Positions 1-8,154 of a stretch of DNA of 64,000 nt are shown here, in pieces. The first letter of the stretch is position 1. Each line of letters opens with the position of its first letter. The stretch is from a virus. Both the position numbers and the translations under genes were made by a program. The notes beneath the pieces are model-generated. The model was not told the DNA's origin. It made no database searches and was given only the letters and a program-made list of their open reading frames with translations. The DNA lies in IMG/VR virus record IMGVR_UViG_3300028920_000041, positions 1-64,000 of that record; one strand, given 5' to 3'.

Positions 1-22
1 GGGTATTAGTTTTAGATATTAC

Positions 23-51
23 TTGACATCAAACTGGAAGTGGTCTATAAG
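23..51 (+). promoter_or_regulatory. sigma-70-type promoter candidate
   Basis: A perfect -35 hexamer TTGACA (23-28) is separated by 17 bases from TATAAG (46-51), which matches the -10 consensus in five of six positions. Transcription would start near 58, only a few bases before the ATG at 64. That would remove the apparent Shine-Dalgarno AAGGGG (52-57) from the mRNA, so the site may be fortuitous or the message nearly leaderless. Confidence 0.5.
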
Positions 52-63
52 AAGGGGTTTCGA

Positions 64-366
64 ATGAGAGCTTTACGGATACGGATGGTAGGCAAGCAGG
101 ACGTTAATAAGGATGATTACTATTTTACGACTACTCATGTTCCTGCTTTAATCGATCTGAATCGTGCTGTGATACATTTTTATCCAGACGAAGAGGCAAA
201 TGGCCCTGGTTTTGGTGGCGAGTTAGTGGTCCGACACTACGACCCACACATGAAGGCCTCGGCTGTGCAGAAGTCTTATAGAAGGAGACGTAGAAAGACT
301 TCGTCAGACGATGCGACAGAGCCTGAAGATCAGAATTCGGAGGTTTTAGAGGAAGAAGACGAGTAG
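64..366 (+). CDS. hypothetical protein with basic/acidic tail
   Basis: A protein of 100 residues that I do not recognise. The ATG at 64 is preceded by AAGGGG at a good distance; an in-frame GTG at 40 lacks a comparable site. The N-terminal two thirds look globular. A stretch of consecutive arginines and lysines near residue 75 is followed by a strongly acidic C-terminus, a pattern common in nucleic-acid-associated phage proteins. It is the first gene of the replication block and sits upstream of a sigma-like gene, so a regulatory role is possible but not shown. Confidence 0.7.
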   Translation: MRALRIRMVGKQDVNKDDYYFTTTHVPALIDLNRAVIHFYPDEEANGPGFGGELVVRHYDPHMKASAVQKSYRRRRRKTSSDDATEPEDQNSEVLEEEDE

Positions 367-414
367 GATCTATCACCATCTAATCTTTTACTACATTCTA
401 CAGACGGGTCTAAT

Positions 415-1128
415 ATGTCTTCTGATTTCATGTACAGACTCTCTACGTTGGAACCGGTTGTGTGGTCTTATGCAAGGCATTACGAGATAAAAGGAATCCT
501 CCCAGCAGACGATTTGTATCAAGAGGGTCTTATAGAGCTTGACAAAACTTCCTCCCTGGAGTTTTATAAGAACCTTTCCCGCGAGCAGTTCGCTACTTAC
601 TTCAGAGTAAGACTCTCCAGCAGATATAGACGGTTGATCCGCTTTCACACTCAGCAGAAGCGGGACTGGAGAAGTACTGTCTATTTTGATGAGTTCTTAG
701 AAGAAAAAAGCTTTAGCAGGGTGGAGGAATCAGATCCATTCACTGTTGATGCATCGTCTTTGCCTTACTTCTGTGGCAGCAATACTGATTCTCCCTATAC
801 AGAGCTAGAGCTAAGGGGTAAGGCAAAGGAGGCTGAAGAGTTCATAGAAGCTGTTAAAGCAGGGTTAGATTTGGACTCAAGAAAGGCTTTCGAGCATATC
901 ATTTCTGGTGACTTCCCCGAAGAGATTAAAGCAGAGTATCAACGTGTTCCCGGACATGTGTCTATCACAGTGTTAAGCAAGATACTTGGATGGGATCGCG
1001 GGAAGACCTGTTATGCGCTCAAAAGAATCAAGAAGTGTGCTTCTGCTGTCATAAAGAAGCAGTTTCGTACAGGCTCACTTCTTTGGACTAAAGACAACGT
1101 TAAAGACGTAATCAAACGACAAAAGTGA
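415..1128 (+). CDS. sigma-70-family-like RNA polymerase factor
   Basis: A protein of 237 residues that resembles a divergent sigma factor. The segment PADDLYQEGLIELDK (about residues 30-44) matches the region 2 helix that usually reads DLxQEGxxGLxxA. The following FATYFRVRLSSRYRRLIRF matches the aromatic and basic core-binding and -10-recognition part of region 2. Near residues 190-215 a helix-turn-helix (VLSKILGWDRGKTCYALKRI) is in the place of region 4. Phages use such factors to redirect host RNA polymerase to middle or late promoters. The upstream site is weak (GACGGG). The family is inferred from motif order only; a distant sigma-like or anti-sigma protein is an alternative. Confidence 0.55.
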   Translation: MSSDFMYRLSTLEPVVWSYARHYEIKGILPADDLYQEGLIELDKTSSLEFYKNLSREQFATYFRVRLSSRYRRLIRFHTQQKRDWRSTVYFDEFLEEKSFSRVEESDPFTVDASSLPYFCGSNTDSPYTELELRGKAKEAEEFIEAVKAGLDLDSRKAFEHIISGDFPEEIKAEYQRVPGHVSITVLSKILGWDRGKTCYALKRIKKCASAVIKKQFRTGSLLWTKDNVKDVIKRQK

Positions 1129-1134
1129 GGACGT

Positions 1135-1509
1135 ATGATCTATCATCCAACAGAGATACAGGTTTTTCATGATTTGGTACTTGTCAGAAGGATTGATACG
1201 GTACAGACTCCAGGTGGTTTGATTCTGCCATACCATCCGGACAAAAAAGAATCAAACATTGTTAAGGTGGTCCAGGTGGGCTGTGGCGTCGTGAATAAGC
1301 CTGAGACAGTGCCGCAGTGCTGCCCCGGTGAGTATTGGCTAGTTGCTCGATACATTGGGACGATTATAACGCTAAATGGTCTTGATCATGTATTGGTCAA
1401 GTGGAACGACATGCAGGCGCGAGTATCCTTTTCTGAGGAAGCCAGGAAGCTTTTGGATGATGCGTTAGATTCCAAGGAAGGTCTTGCTAATGAGCGAAAG
1501 GCTTCTTGA
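1135..1509 (+). CDS. GroES-like co-chaperonin
   Basis: A protein of 124 residues with the GroES (Cpn10) pattern: VFHDLVLVRRIDTVQTPGGLILP near the N-terminus matches the family opening, where a conserved basic strand is followed by the mobile loop ending in GGI(V/L)LP. Next comes VVQVGCGV, equivalent to the family's VxAVGxG. The C-terminal strand HVLVKWND also fits. In T4 the co-chaperonin Gp31 replaces GroES so that GroEL can fold the capsid protein, and a similar role is inferred here. The last 20 bases overlap the start of the polymerase gene, so the two are probably translated together. The C-terminal 25 residues are extra relative to bacterial GroES. Confidence 0.7.
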   Translation: MIYHPTEIQVFHDLVLVRRIDTVQTPGGLILPYHPDKKESNIVKVVQVGCGVVNKPETVPQCCPGEYWLVARYIGTIITLNGLDHVLVKWNDMQARVSFSEEARKLLDDALDSKEGLANERKAS

Positions 1510-4438
1510 TGTTGCTTGTACAAAGTGTCCACTTCATCTAAGCGCGTTTACTGTTAAGGTAGCTAGTAGAGGATCTGAGAAGCCTCGAATACTCTTTGTT
1601 GGTGAAGCACCTGGTAGGGTCGAGGACAAGGCTGGCCAAGCCTTTGTTGGCAAGTCTGGTAAGAAGCTCAAGGAGTTATTTGGCCGGACGGGTATCGATG
1701 AGGACTGGTGTCGCTTCACCAACGTCGTTAGGTGCCTCCCACCGGGTCAAGGTGGGGCCAGTGTCAGGCCACCTTATCCCGAAGAGGTAGAAGCCTGCAG
1801 AGACTATTTAGAAGCAGAGATAGTCTCATGTGATCCTATATTCATTGTTCCACTTGGCCTTAGTGCTATAAAGTTTTTCTGTCCTAATCTAAAGACAGTC
1901 AAAGGAGCACGTGGTAAACGCCATGTTGTAGAGTTTCCATCGATAACATGGAGCTATAAGAAGTACAGGAAGTGGCTTCAGATCAAAGGCCTCGACGATG
2001 AGGTAAAGCAGGTATCCTCTGAAGGCCAGATGAAGGCTCAGCTAAAAAAAGCTATCAAGTCTGGGTTTCCAAATATACCGACAAAGACCTATACTGTTTG
2101 GCCGACGTTTCACCCCGCTGCAGTTCTTCGGGGGAATGCTGAAGCCGAACAACACATGGTTGAAGACTTCAGCTATATCAGGCATCAGATCACAGGGGAG
2201 TCTTCCATTCCCTGGCAGAAGTATAGGATTCTAAAGACTCTTGATGAGATCAAAGAAGTCTATGAGAACATAAAACAGCTTTACTTAACCGGGCAAATAA
2301 AGCACATTGTTTCAGATGTTGAAACGACAACTCTTGAAACGCATTTATGTCCGTTCTATGAGCTACTGTGTTTCTGTATTACATGGGGCGAAGAGCAGTC
2401 GGTTACGATTCCTTTCAACCATAAAGACAGCCCGTTTTTTAATGATAAGCTCTTACTTGATGCAGTTCGCTCTCTCACGAATGAACTTTTCGAGCTAGTT
2501 CCTGTTGCGAACCATAACCTCAAGTTTGATGTTCAGGCGTTTTGGAAGGCAGGCATCCATGTTAAGAAGGTATCTGATGATCCGATGCTTGCTGCCTGGA
2601 CACTTTTCAACGATACAGCAGAGCATGGATTAGAAGCTCTGACAACGCGTTATACGGATATGTTGTCCCACAAGGAAGAGTTTAGCTTGGCCTATAATAC
2701 TCTTCCCAATTACATGCCGTTGGAGGAAAAATATCATCGGGCAGATGGTGAGATCCCAAAGTTTTGTATCGAAGACGATAGTGGTAACCTTTATCGTCCT
2801 AAACACTATGGGGATGTGGATTTTGATATCCTCTGCAGGTACTGCGCAGCGGATGGTGATGGTACGTTTCGTCTCCAGGTTGTGTTAGAAAAGATCTTGC
2901 GGGAAAAGGGTTTGTGGGAGTCTCATCAAGCGCTTGCCATAAGAGCAACGCTGCCCGTTGCACAGATGGAATGGGATGGTATCCGACTTGATGTGGATAT
3001 GTTCCGGAAGTCTCAAAAAGAGTTTGAAAGGTCTTTGTCTCAAATAACACAGTGGTTCGAGGATCGTGGTTATTTAGAAGAGGCTTTGGAGGTTGTTAAT
3101 ACTCGGCTCAAGAAACCGGCTAAGTCAGCAAAGCTCACAAGTACGAATGTCAAACGAGCTATCGTTTACGACATACTTGGGTTTCCTGTTAAGAAGAAAA
3201 CGAAGAACAAAGATCCATTAAAAAGACTTCCTTCCACAGACAAAGAGGCTATAGAAGAGTGCCTAGAGCAGTGTTTGAAGCATAAAGGTACAGCTAAAGA
3301 CAAGCAAGGTTTCTACTCGCACCGAATAGAGGCTCTGACCAAGATCTTAACGTTCAACAAGGACAATAAAACTCTTACCAGTTACCTGAAGCGACTTCCA
3401 GAGCAAGTTGACGAAAACAAAATAGGTCACACGCATCTGGGAATACGAACAACAGACACTGGCAGATTTAACTGTAAGTCACCTTCATGGCATATTATCC
3501 CCTGGCACTCCATTATCAAAAAAGCTATCGTGCCCCTTCATGAAAATGGTTTGATCATGGTTTCGGACTTTGCACAGCAAGAGCTAAGAGTCCTGGCTAT
3601 GGTGACACAGGATGAAAAGCTCTTAGCTGCGTTTTCTAGTGATCGGGACCTGCACCGATACGTTGCGTCTTTGTGCTACAAAAAGCCTGAAGAGGACATT
3701 ACCGATGCAGAGAGACGAGACACAAAGTCTGTCTCTTTTGGTATTATATTTGGTCGTGGTGCGCCTGCTATTGCTGCACAGTTAAATATCTCCATAGACG
3801 AAGCGCAAGGCTTGATTGATCTGTGGATGACAACTTTCCCCAAAGTCAAGGAGTGGATTGATAGGCAGCACGAATTAGCACACAAGAACATGGAGGTTTG
3901 GACATGTTCAGGGTTCCATCGCATCTTTCCAGAGGGTATGTATGATGTTGGTGAAATAGAAAGAAGAGCACAAAATACACCGATTCAGGGTCCTGCTTCT
4001 GATATCTGTGATTATGCGATGATTCGCGCACAGGAAATTCTGTCAAAGGTAACCCAGCTACAATCAAAGCTCTGGGTTACGATTCATGACAGTCTTTGTT
4101 TTTCAATCTATCCATCGGAACTTTTGCCTATTGCAAACCTGGCAAGGAAGACAATGGTTGACTTAACACAAAGAGAGTTGCCGTGGGTGAAAATACCGCT
4201 AAAGAATGATTATGAAGTTGGGGTGACATGGGGTGAGCTTTTGAAAATGGAGCTACTCCAGGAGTTTGGAAAAGTTGAGCTAGATGGTCCTACAGAATAC
4301 TATGATCGCTTTGTCGAGTGTGTAATGAATTGGCAAAAGACACCAGAGCTATTATATGAAGAAACAAGGACAAAAGAAGGAGACGATGGATCTGTTGTAG
4401 AGTACACAAAATCTACTTGGAACTTAGCTGTTAACTAA
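1490..4438 (+). CDS. polA: uracil-DNA glycosylase / family A DNA polymerase fusion
   Basis: Replicative DNA polymerase of 982 residues with an N-terminal family 4 uracil-DNA glycosylase. The glycosylase part (about 1-240) has motif GEAPGRVED, the strand FTNVVRCLPP, the motif HPAAVLR, and four cysteines (10, 13, 82, 103) placed to hold an iron-sulphur cluster. The 3'-5' exonuclease follows with DVET, NHNLKFD and YCAADGD. The polymerase part has motif A (DFAQQELRVLA), motif B (RRDTKSVSFGIIFG) and motif C. Motif C reads HDS where most relatives have HDE, and the O-helix tyrosine after the fingers phenylalanine is phenylalanine. No 5'-3' exonuclease domain is attached; that activity is encoded separately at 8155. 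Start ATG 1490 follows AAGGAAGG. SPO1-type phages are known to carry a similar fusion. Confidence 0.95.
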   Translation: MSERLLDVACTKCPLHLSAFTVKVASRGSEKPRILFVGEAPGRVEDKAGQAFVGKSGKKLKELFGRTGIDEDWCRFTNVVRCLPPGQGGASVRPPYPEEVEACRDYLEAEIVSCDPIFIVPLGLSAIKFFCPNLKTVKGARGKRHVVEFPSITWSYKKYRKWLQIKGLDDEVKQVSSEGQMKAQLKKAIKSGFPNIPTKTYTVWPTFHPAAVLRGNAEAEQHMVEDFSYIRHQITGESSIPWQKYRILKTLDEIKEVYENIKQLYLTGQIKHIVSDVETTTLETHLCPFYELLCFCITWGEEQSVTIPFNHKDSPFFNDKLLLDAVRSLTNELFELVPVANHNLKFDVQAFWKAGIHVKKVSDDPMLAAWTLFNDTAEHGLEALTTRYTDMLSHKEEFSLAYNTLPNYMPLEEKYHRADGEIPKFCIEDDSGNLYRPKHYGDVDFDILCRYCAADGDGTFRLQVVLEKILREKGLWESHQALAIRATLPVAQMEWDGIRLDVDMFRKSQKEFERSLSQITQWFEDRGYLEEALEVVNTRLKKPAKSAKLTSTNVKRAIVYDILGFPVKKKTKNKDPLKRLPSTDKEAIEECLEQCLKHKGTAKDKQGFYSHRIEALTKILTFNKDNKTLTSYLKRLPEQVDENKIGHTHLGIRTTDTGRFNCKSPSWHIIPWHSIIKKAIVPLHENGLIMVSDFAQQELRVLAMVTQDEKLLAAFSSDRDLHRYVASLCYKKPEEDITDAERRDTKSVSFGIIFGRGAPAIAAQLNISIDEAQGLIDLWMTTFPKVKEWIDRQHELAHKNMEVWTCSGFHRIFPEGMYDVGEIERRAQNTPIQGPASDICDYAMIRAQEILSKVTQLQSKLWVTIHDSLCFSIYPSELLPIANLARKTMVDLTQRELPWVKIPLKNDYEVGVTWGELLKMELLQEFGKVELDGPTEYYDRFVECVMNWQKTPELLYEETRTKEGDDGSVVEYTKSTWNLAVN

Positions 4439-4493
4439 TAATAATACCTCTACGACCACCGTTTTGTGCAAATACTTCATTCCAGTAAGGAGG

Positions 4494-4510
4494 GCACTGG
4501 CCTATATACC
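4494..4510 (+). promoter_or_regulatory. shared 17-base upstream motif, copy 1
   Basis: GCACTGGCCTATATACC lies just upstream of the Shine-Dalgarno site of the 4523 gene and matches 15 of 17 bases of the element at 18901-18917 in front of the ligase gene. The CTATATA core could be the -10 part of a phage-specific promoter. Only two copies were noticed, so this is tentative. Confidence 0.35.
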
Positions 4511-4522
4511 AAAGGAGGGTAT

Positions 4523-5017
4523 ATGTCCATTTCTGATAGTGGGTATCTTGCTATTGTCAAGCTTGCAGTTCGTAATGAACAGCTTGATTCAGAGGACAGG
4601 GTTGTGCTTAAAGAGGTTGTCAACGGACTTGACATAACGAGTCCACAAGCTTTTCTGGACATGAATCAGAGATGGACGATCCAACAAAGATTAGAAGCAA
4701 GTATGATCTACTTGCTTACGAAGTATGAATCGAGAGCGGCTAAACAGGAGCGTTTCACGGAGGAAGTCGAGGCAGCAGAGTTTCTAAGCCTGCCAGAAAA
4801 GAAGTCTGATGGGAAGAGGTACACAGTAGAAGATAAAAAGAGCTTACTGAAGTTGGAGGATACCGTAAGGACATGTAACAAAACTCTGCTAGATACACAA
4901 GAACTAAGTAATTTGATGAACAAGTTAGCCAAGTCTGTATTTGGTCGAAACCAGAAATTAGATCACATGGGCGTGAATTATCGTCGAGAGCTTTCATGTG
5001 ATGAGAATTCCCACTAA
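4523..5017 (+). CDS. hypothetical helical protein of the replication block
   Basis: A protein of 164 residues without a recognisable family. The ATG at 4523 follows AAAGGAGGG at ideal spacing and is preferred to an upstream ATG at 4466. The sequence is mostly charged helix with no clear catalytic motif, and the C-terminal third is rich in lysine and asparagine. It sits between the DNA polymerase and the ssDNA-binding candidate, so a part in replication, for example as a loader or accessory factor, is a guess from context only. Confidence 0.75.
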   Translation: MSISDSGYLAIVKLAVRNEQLDSEDRVVLKEVVNGLDITSPQAFLDMNQRWTIQQRLEASMIYLLTKYESRAAKQERFTEEVEAAEFLSLPEKKSDGKRYTVEDKKSLLKLEDTVRTCNKTLLDTQELSNLMNKLAKSVFGRNQKLDHMGVNYRRELSCDENSH

Positions 5018-5043
5018 GGGAATCTTTGTACTAAGGAGCCACC

Positions 5044-6048
5044 GTGCAAATTACTGTCCATAAGCCTAATCTCGAAGTCATCTCGCAAGAAGCAAAGCGT
5101 ATCAGGCTCGAAGGTGGAGGTAGCGGAGAGATCAAGCGATTCGATTTCAAGGAAGGCAAAAACACCATACGGCTTCTACCTCCCTGGAGTGTTAAGGGTC
5201 TTTTGTTTAAGAAGTTCATGACGCACTTTAGTATCAAGCCTGAAAACAGCATCTTTAACTGCCTTTCGACGTGGCCGGACAAGTATGATTCATGCTTTGT
5301 CTGTGAGTCCCTAGATAAGGTACAAGCGCTCTTTCCAGACCTTGACTTGTGGCGACAAAGAGCAACTGTTAATTACCATTCTAACGTGATAGACAGAGCC
5401 GATGAAGACAAAGGTGTCCAGATAGCCAGGATCACACCTGGAGTCTATAACTGGATTATGCTACAAATGGATAATCCTGAAGTAGGGGATTTGTCTGACT
5501 ACGAAAGCGCGTTTGATATTGTCGTAACAAAAACTGTTGAGAAAAAGGGCAATCAAAAACGGACAACTTATAAGTGTGATAGAGCTGTTAACAGGACAGC
5601 TTTGCATGAAGATGAGGACATAGTAGCATCATGGTTAACATCTATCTATGACCTGGACCGGATCGTAGCTCCTCCAAAGGACGAGATCTTATCGGAGATG
5701 AAGGGTGCATCCAGCCGGATGCTGACGTACTATCAGCGCAAGCACAGGGATGGGGCAGACCTCGGGGAGGATAGTCCGGACTCAGATCCAGCCCCAGCGC
5801 CTTCTGAGCCTTCTGAGGTTGCGTCCAAATCCAATGGCAGCCCATCGGGGCAGTCGGTGGAAAAGAGCGCTCCTGCTGATAGCCTCGAAGAGCTAGACCC
5901 GTCCCAGTATCCCCCCTGCCATGCGAGCCTTGATGCGCCCAAGAAGAACGAAAGCGGCACCATCGGGTTTGATCCGTCTGGCGAAGACTGCATTACCTGT
6001 GCATTTGAGTTTGCGTGCATGGACGCTAAAGCTGCTAAGGGTCTTTAA
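5044..6048 (+). CDS. single-stranded DNA-binding protein candidate (gp32-like)
   Basis: A protein of 334 residues beginning with GTG after AAGGAG at a five-base gap. The N-terminal part has the pattern of T4 gp32-like proteins: a basic opening, then FKEGKNTIRLLPPW, a segment that recurs in phage ssDNA-binding proteins, and a cysteine/histidine cluster (NCLSTWPDKYDSCFVC) that may bind zinc. A low-complexity acidic linker rich in Pro, Ser, Asp and Glu follows (about 235-285). It ends in a small cysteine-bearing module (CHASL, then CITCAFEFAC). The gene lies directly upstream of the RecA-like gene and overlaps its start, which fits partners in recombination. The assignment rests on pattern and context. 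Confidence 0.6.
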   Translation: MQITVHKPNLEVISQEAKRIRLEGGGSGEIKRFDFKEGKNTIRLLPPWSVKGLLFKKFMTHFSIKPENSIFNCLSTWPDKYDSCFVCESLDKVQALFPDLDLWRQRATVNYHSNVIDRADEDKGVQIARITPGVYNWIMLQMDNPEVGDLSDYESAFDIVVTKTVEKKGNQKRTTYKCDRAVNRTALHEDEDIVASWLTSIYDLDRIVAPPKDEILSEMKGASSRMLTYYQRKHRDGADLGEDSPDSDPAPAPSEPSEVASKSNGSPSGQSVEKSAPADSLEELDPSQYPPCHASLDAPKKNESGTIGFDPSGEDCITCAFEFACMDAKAAKGL

Positions 6049-7094
6049 TGCCAAACTCTGATGTTTCCCACCTTCAGACCGTAACAAAAGACCTAAACAA
6101 AGAGTTCAAGTCAATCGTAGCTGTTACAGGCGACGATCTGTGTATCTCTGATGTAACGACAATTGTACCTACCAGAAGCTTTGGCCTTAATAAGGTCTTA
6201 GGTGGTGGTGCGCCTTGTGGTCGTGTTGTTGAGATTTTTGGTGATCCGTCTCATGGTAAAAGTACTATCATTGAAGAAATGATGATAGGCTTTCAGCGGT
6301 ACCCTGGTATCAGCGTGTTAATCGATGCTGATACAGGTTGGTCTCGTAAGCGTGCAGAGATCATGGGGCACAACAGCTCAAGGCATATCCATTTGCAAGC
6401 TGATACAGTCGAGTATGGTTTCAAAGTCATTACATCAACCATAGAGCGGCTAAGAATGCCGGGCCGGTTCCCTAAAGAGGTACCTATCGGCATTTTTTGG
6501 GATACAATCTCTGCGTCTCAAACAGAAGGTGAAAAGGAAGGTGACAAATACAAAGAGGGAATGATGGACAAGCCAAAGAAGATCAGAGAAGCGCTTCGAA
6601 AGCTTGCACCAGAACTCCCTAGAAAGAACGTTTGTCTTGTTTTTGCTTGTCATACCCACGCAGAGGTTAAAGCGAAAAAGGGCCAGCAAGGAAAGAAATC
6701 ATCTACAGGTGGTGAAGCCATACCGTTCTGGGCTTGCAAACGTATCAAGGTGTGGATAGCGGGCAGATTGCAGCATCCATACAAAGGCGCGGGTATTTTG
6801 ACAGCGGTGGAAGCCGTTAAAGACAAGCTAAACGCACCGTGGAGACGAGTTGAAATCCCGATTATCCACGAAACAGGGATCAATCCGGGTTATGAGCTAG
6901 TGTACTACCTGGTAGATAACTCTTCATGGGTCAATATGCATGGAGCCTATCTTTCTATTCCAGATTATCCGGAGCCTGGTAAGAATCTTGGCTTCTTTCC
7001 AAAAGAGTTACATGCCAAGCTAGAGAGATTTCCAGATCTGTTTGACTACCTTTGGTCTTGTGCAGAGCAGACATGGAAAGAGCAACATGGATAA
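6048..7094 (+). CDS. RecA/UvsX-like recombinase
   Basis: A 348-residue RecA-superfamily ATPase. SFGLNKVLGGGAPCGRVVEIFG leads into the Walker A motif GDPSHGKST (about residues 65-73). The Walker B-like strand is IGIFWDTISA. The later LVFACHTHAEVKAKKG and SSTGGEAIPFWACKRIKVWI match the RecA region where loop L2 lies between a core strand and the next helix. Such proteins form filaments on single-stranded DNA and carry out strand exchange. Length is close to bacterial RecA. The start ATG overlaps the stop of the preceding gene (TAATG), and the stop overlaps the next start. Confidence 0.85.
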   Translation: MPNSDVSHLQTVTKDLNKEFKSIVAVTGDDLCISDVTTIVPTRSFGLNKVLGGGAPCGRVVEIFGDPSHGKSTIIEEMMIGFQRYPGISVLIDADTGWSRKRAEIMGHNSSRHIHLQADTVEYGFKVITSTIERLRMPGRFPKEVPIGIFWDTISASQTEGEKEGDKYKEGMMDKPKKIREALRKLAPELPRKNVCLVFACHTHAEVKAKKGQQGKKSSTGGEAIPFWACKRIKVWIAGRLQHPYKGAGILTAVEAVKDKLNAPWRRVEIPIIHETGINPGYELVYYLVDNSSWVNMHGAYLSIPDYPEPGKNLGFFPKELHAKLERFPDLFDYLWSCAEQTWKEQHG

Positions 7095-7782
7095 CTATAA
7101 GCCGAAAGTTTACCTGGAGGTAGAAGGGGGTGAATTAGACTCTGTTTTGGAATGGGTCATGCTCTCAAATTGTCCTTATGATGTACAAGAGGTTGTCTAT
7201 CCTGATGACATGATCAAGTCTGTTTATTCTACGGTTGAAGAACAGGCAAAAGAGATAGAAGACCTTATCTCTAAGACATCAAGGCTAGAGTGCGCTCTTG
7301 AAAAAGAAATCAAACGCGCTAACGATGCCGAGAGCGAGGTTGAAGAGCTTTTGGCACCTAGCAGTCGGAGGCCTCCACCTCATTTCAGGTTACCTGATGA
7401 GCGGCCAAGTGTAACCCATTCGTTTCATATCGGATCTTCTGACTTGGGCAAAGGCTATATCACAGCTAGCTACTATCCTGGTACCAAAGATGTTGGTGAA
7501 GTTTTTATCAAGATGAATTCAATGGCGACTAAAGTGGATAGTCTTGACAACGCTAAGCAGCAGATTAGCGACTTGACGTGGTTTCTGAAGGGTATTTTAG
7601 ATCAATTGGCTATTTCTGTGTCAATAGGTCTGCAACGCGGCATACCACTTAGCGTTTATATCAACAGGTTTTCTCACACAAAGTTTACTCCAGATGGAAT
7701 GACCCATAACAAAGAGATACCTCGGTGTTCATCGATTGTTGACTACTTGTTTCGTTGGCTAGGACGCAAGTTTGGCTCGTAA
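7087..7782 (+). CDS. hypothetical coiled-coil protein
   Basis: A protein of 231 residues with no family that I recognise. Start ATG 7087 lies inside the end of the recA-like gene and follows GGAAAGAG, so translation is probably coupled. Residues about 45-90 form a predicted coiled coil (EEQAKEIEDLISKTSRLECALEKEI is typical; only key positions matter). The remainder looks mixed alpha/beta. Its place between recombinase and nucleases suggests the recombination operon but gives no function. Confidence 0.75.
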   Translation: MDNYKPKVYLEVEGGELDSVLEWVMLSNCPYDVQEVVYPDDMIKSVYSTVEEQAKEIEDLISKTSRLECALEKEIKRANDAESEVEELLAPSSRRPPPHFRLPDERPSVTHSFHIGSSDLGKGYITASYYPGTKDVGEVFIKMNSMATKVDSLDNAKQQISDLTWFLKGILDQLAISVSIGLQRGIPLSVYINRFSHTKFTPDGMTHNKEIPRCSSIVDYLFRWLGRKFGS

Positions 7783-7837
7783 GTTTAGTCAAGGTGTCTG
7801 ATGCTGTTATGGCTCATGCTACTGTTAGGAGAGTTGA

Positions 7838-8146
7838 ATGGAGATCCCAATAGTGCAGTTGGAAGAAAAACAGTCTAAGAGTCAAAAAACTCCGGTAAGT
7901 CTAGAGCGAGCTGTAATAGGATCTATCTTTGGATTGGGTAATCTCCTTATAGAAGGTGTTTCTTTAACACACAAAGCCGTATCGCGAATTGTAGTAGTAC
8001 CCTTGGTACTTATGGAGCTATTTGCAACATTAGGACTTTCTTGTGCACAAGAACTCGTTTTATGGATCGTGGTCCATATGGTGCGATTGTCTCATGCAGC
8101 CAAGCAAAGAGGGTTGCCCGGAGCCGAGGATTCACTGTCCGCTTAG
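7838..8146 (+). CDS. small putative membrane protein
   Basis: A 102-residue protein starting at ATG 7838, six bases after AGGAG. A long hydrophobic stretch (about residues 50-80, from VVVPLVLMELFATLG to LVLWIVVHMV) could span the membrane once or twice; the ends are polar and basic. I do not recognise a family. It lies between recombination genes, which is unusual for a membrane protein, so it could instead be a hydrophobic helical soluble protein. Confidence 0.6.
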   Translation: MEIPIVQLEEKQSKSQKTPVSLERAVIGSIFGLGNLLIEGVSLTHKAVSRIVVVPLVLMELFATLGLSCAQELVLWIVVHMVRLSHAAKQRGLPGAEDSLSA

Positions 8147-8154
8147 GTACTCAT

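Noticed and set aside
8041-8154. N-terminal extension of the exonuclease
   Set aside because: The family begins at the VDGNYLLHR strand; the extension overlaps the previous gene and is basic and unlike a domain.
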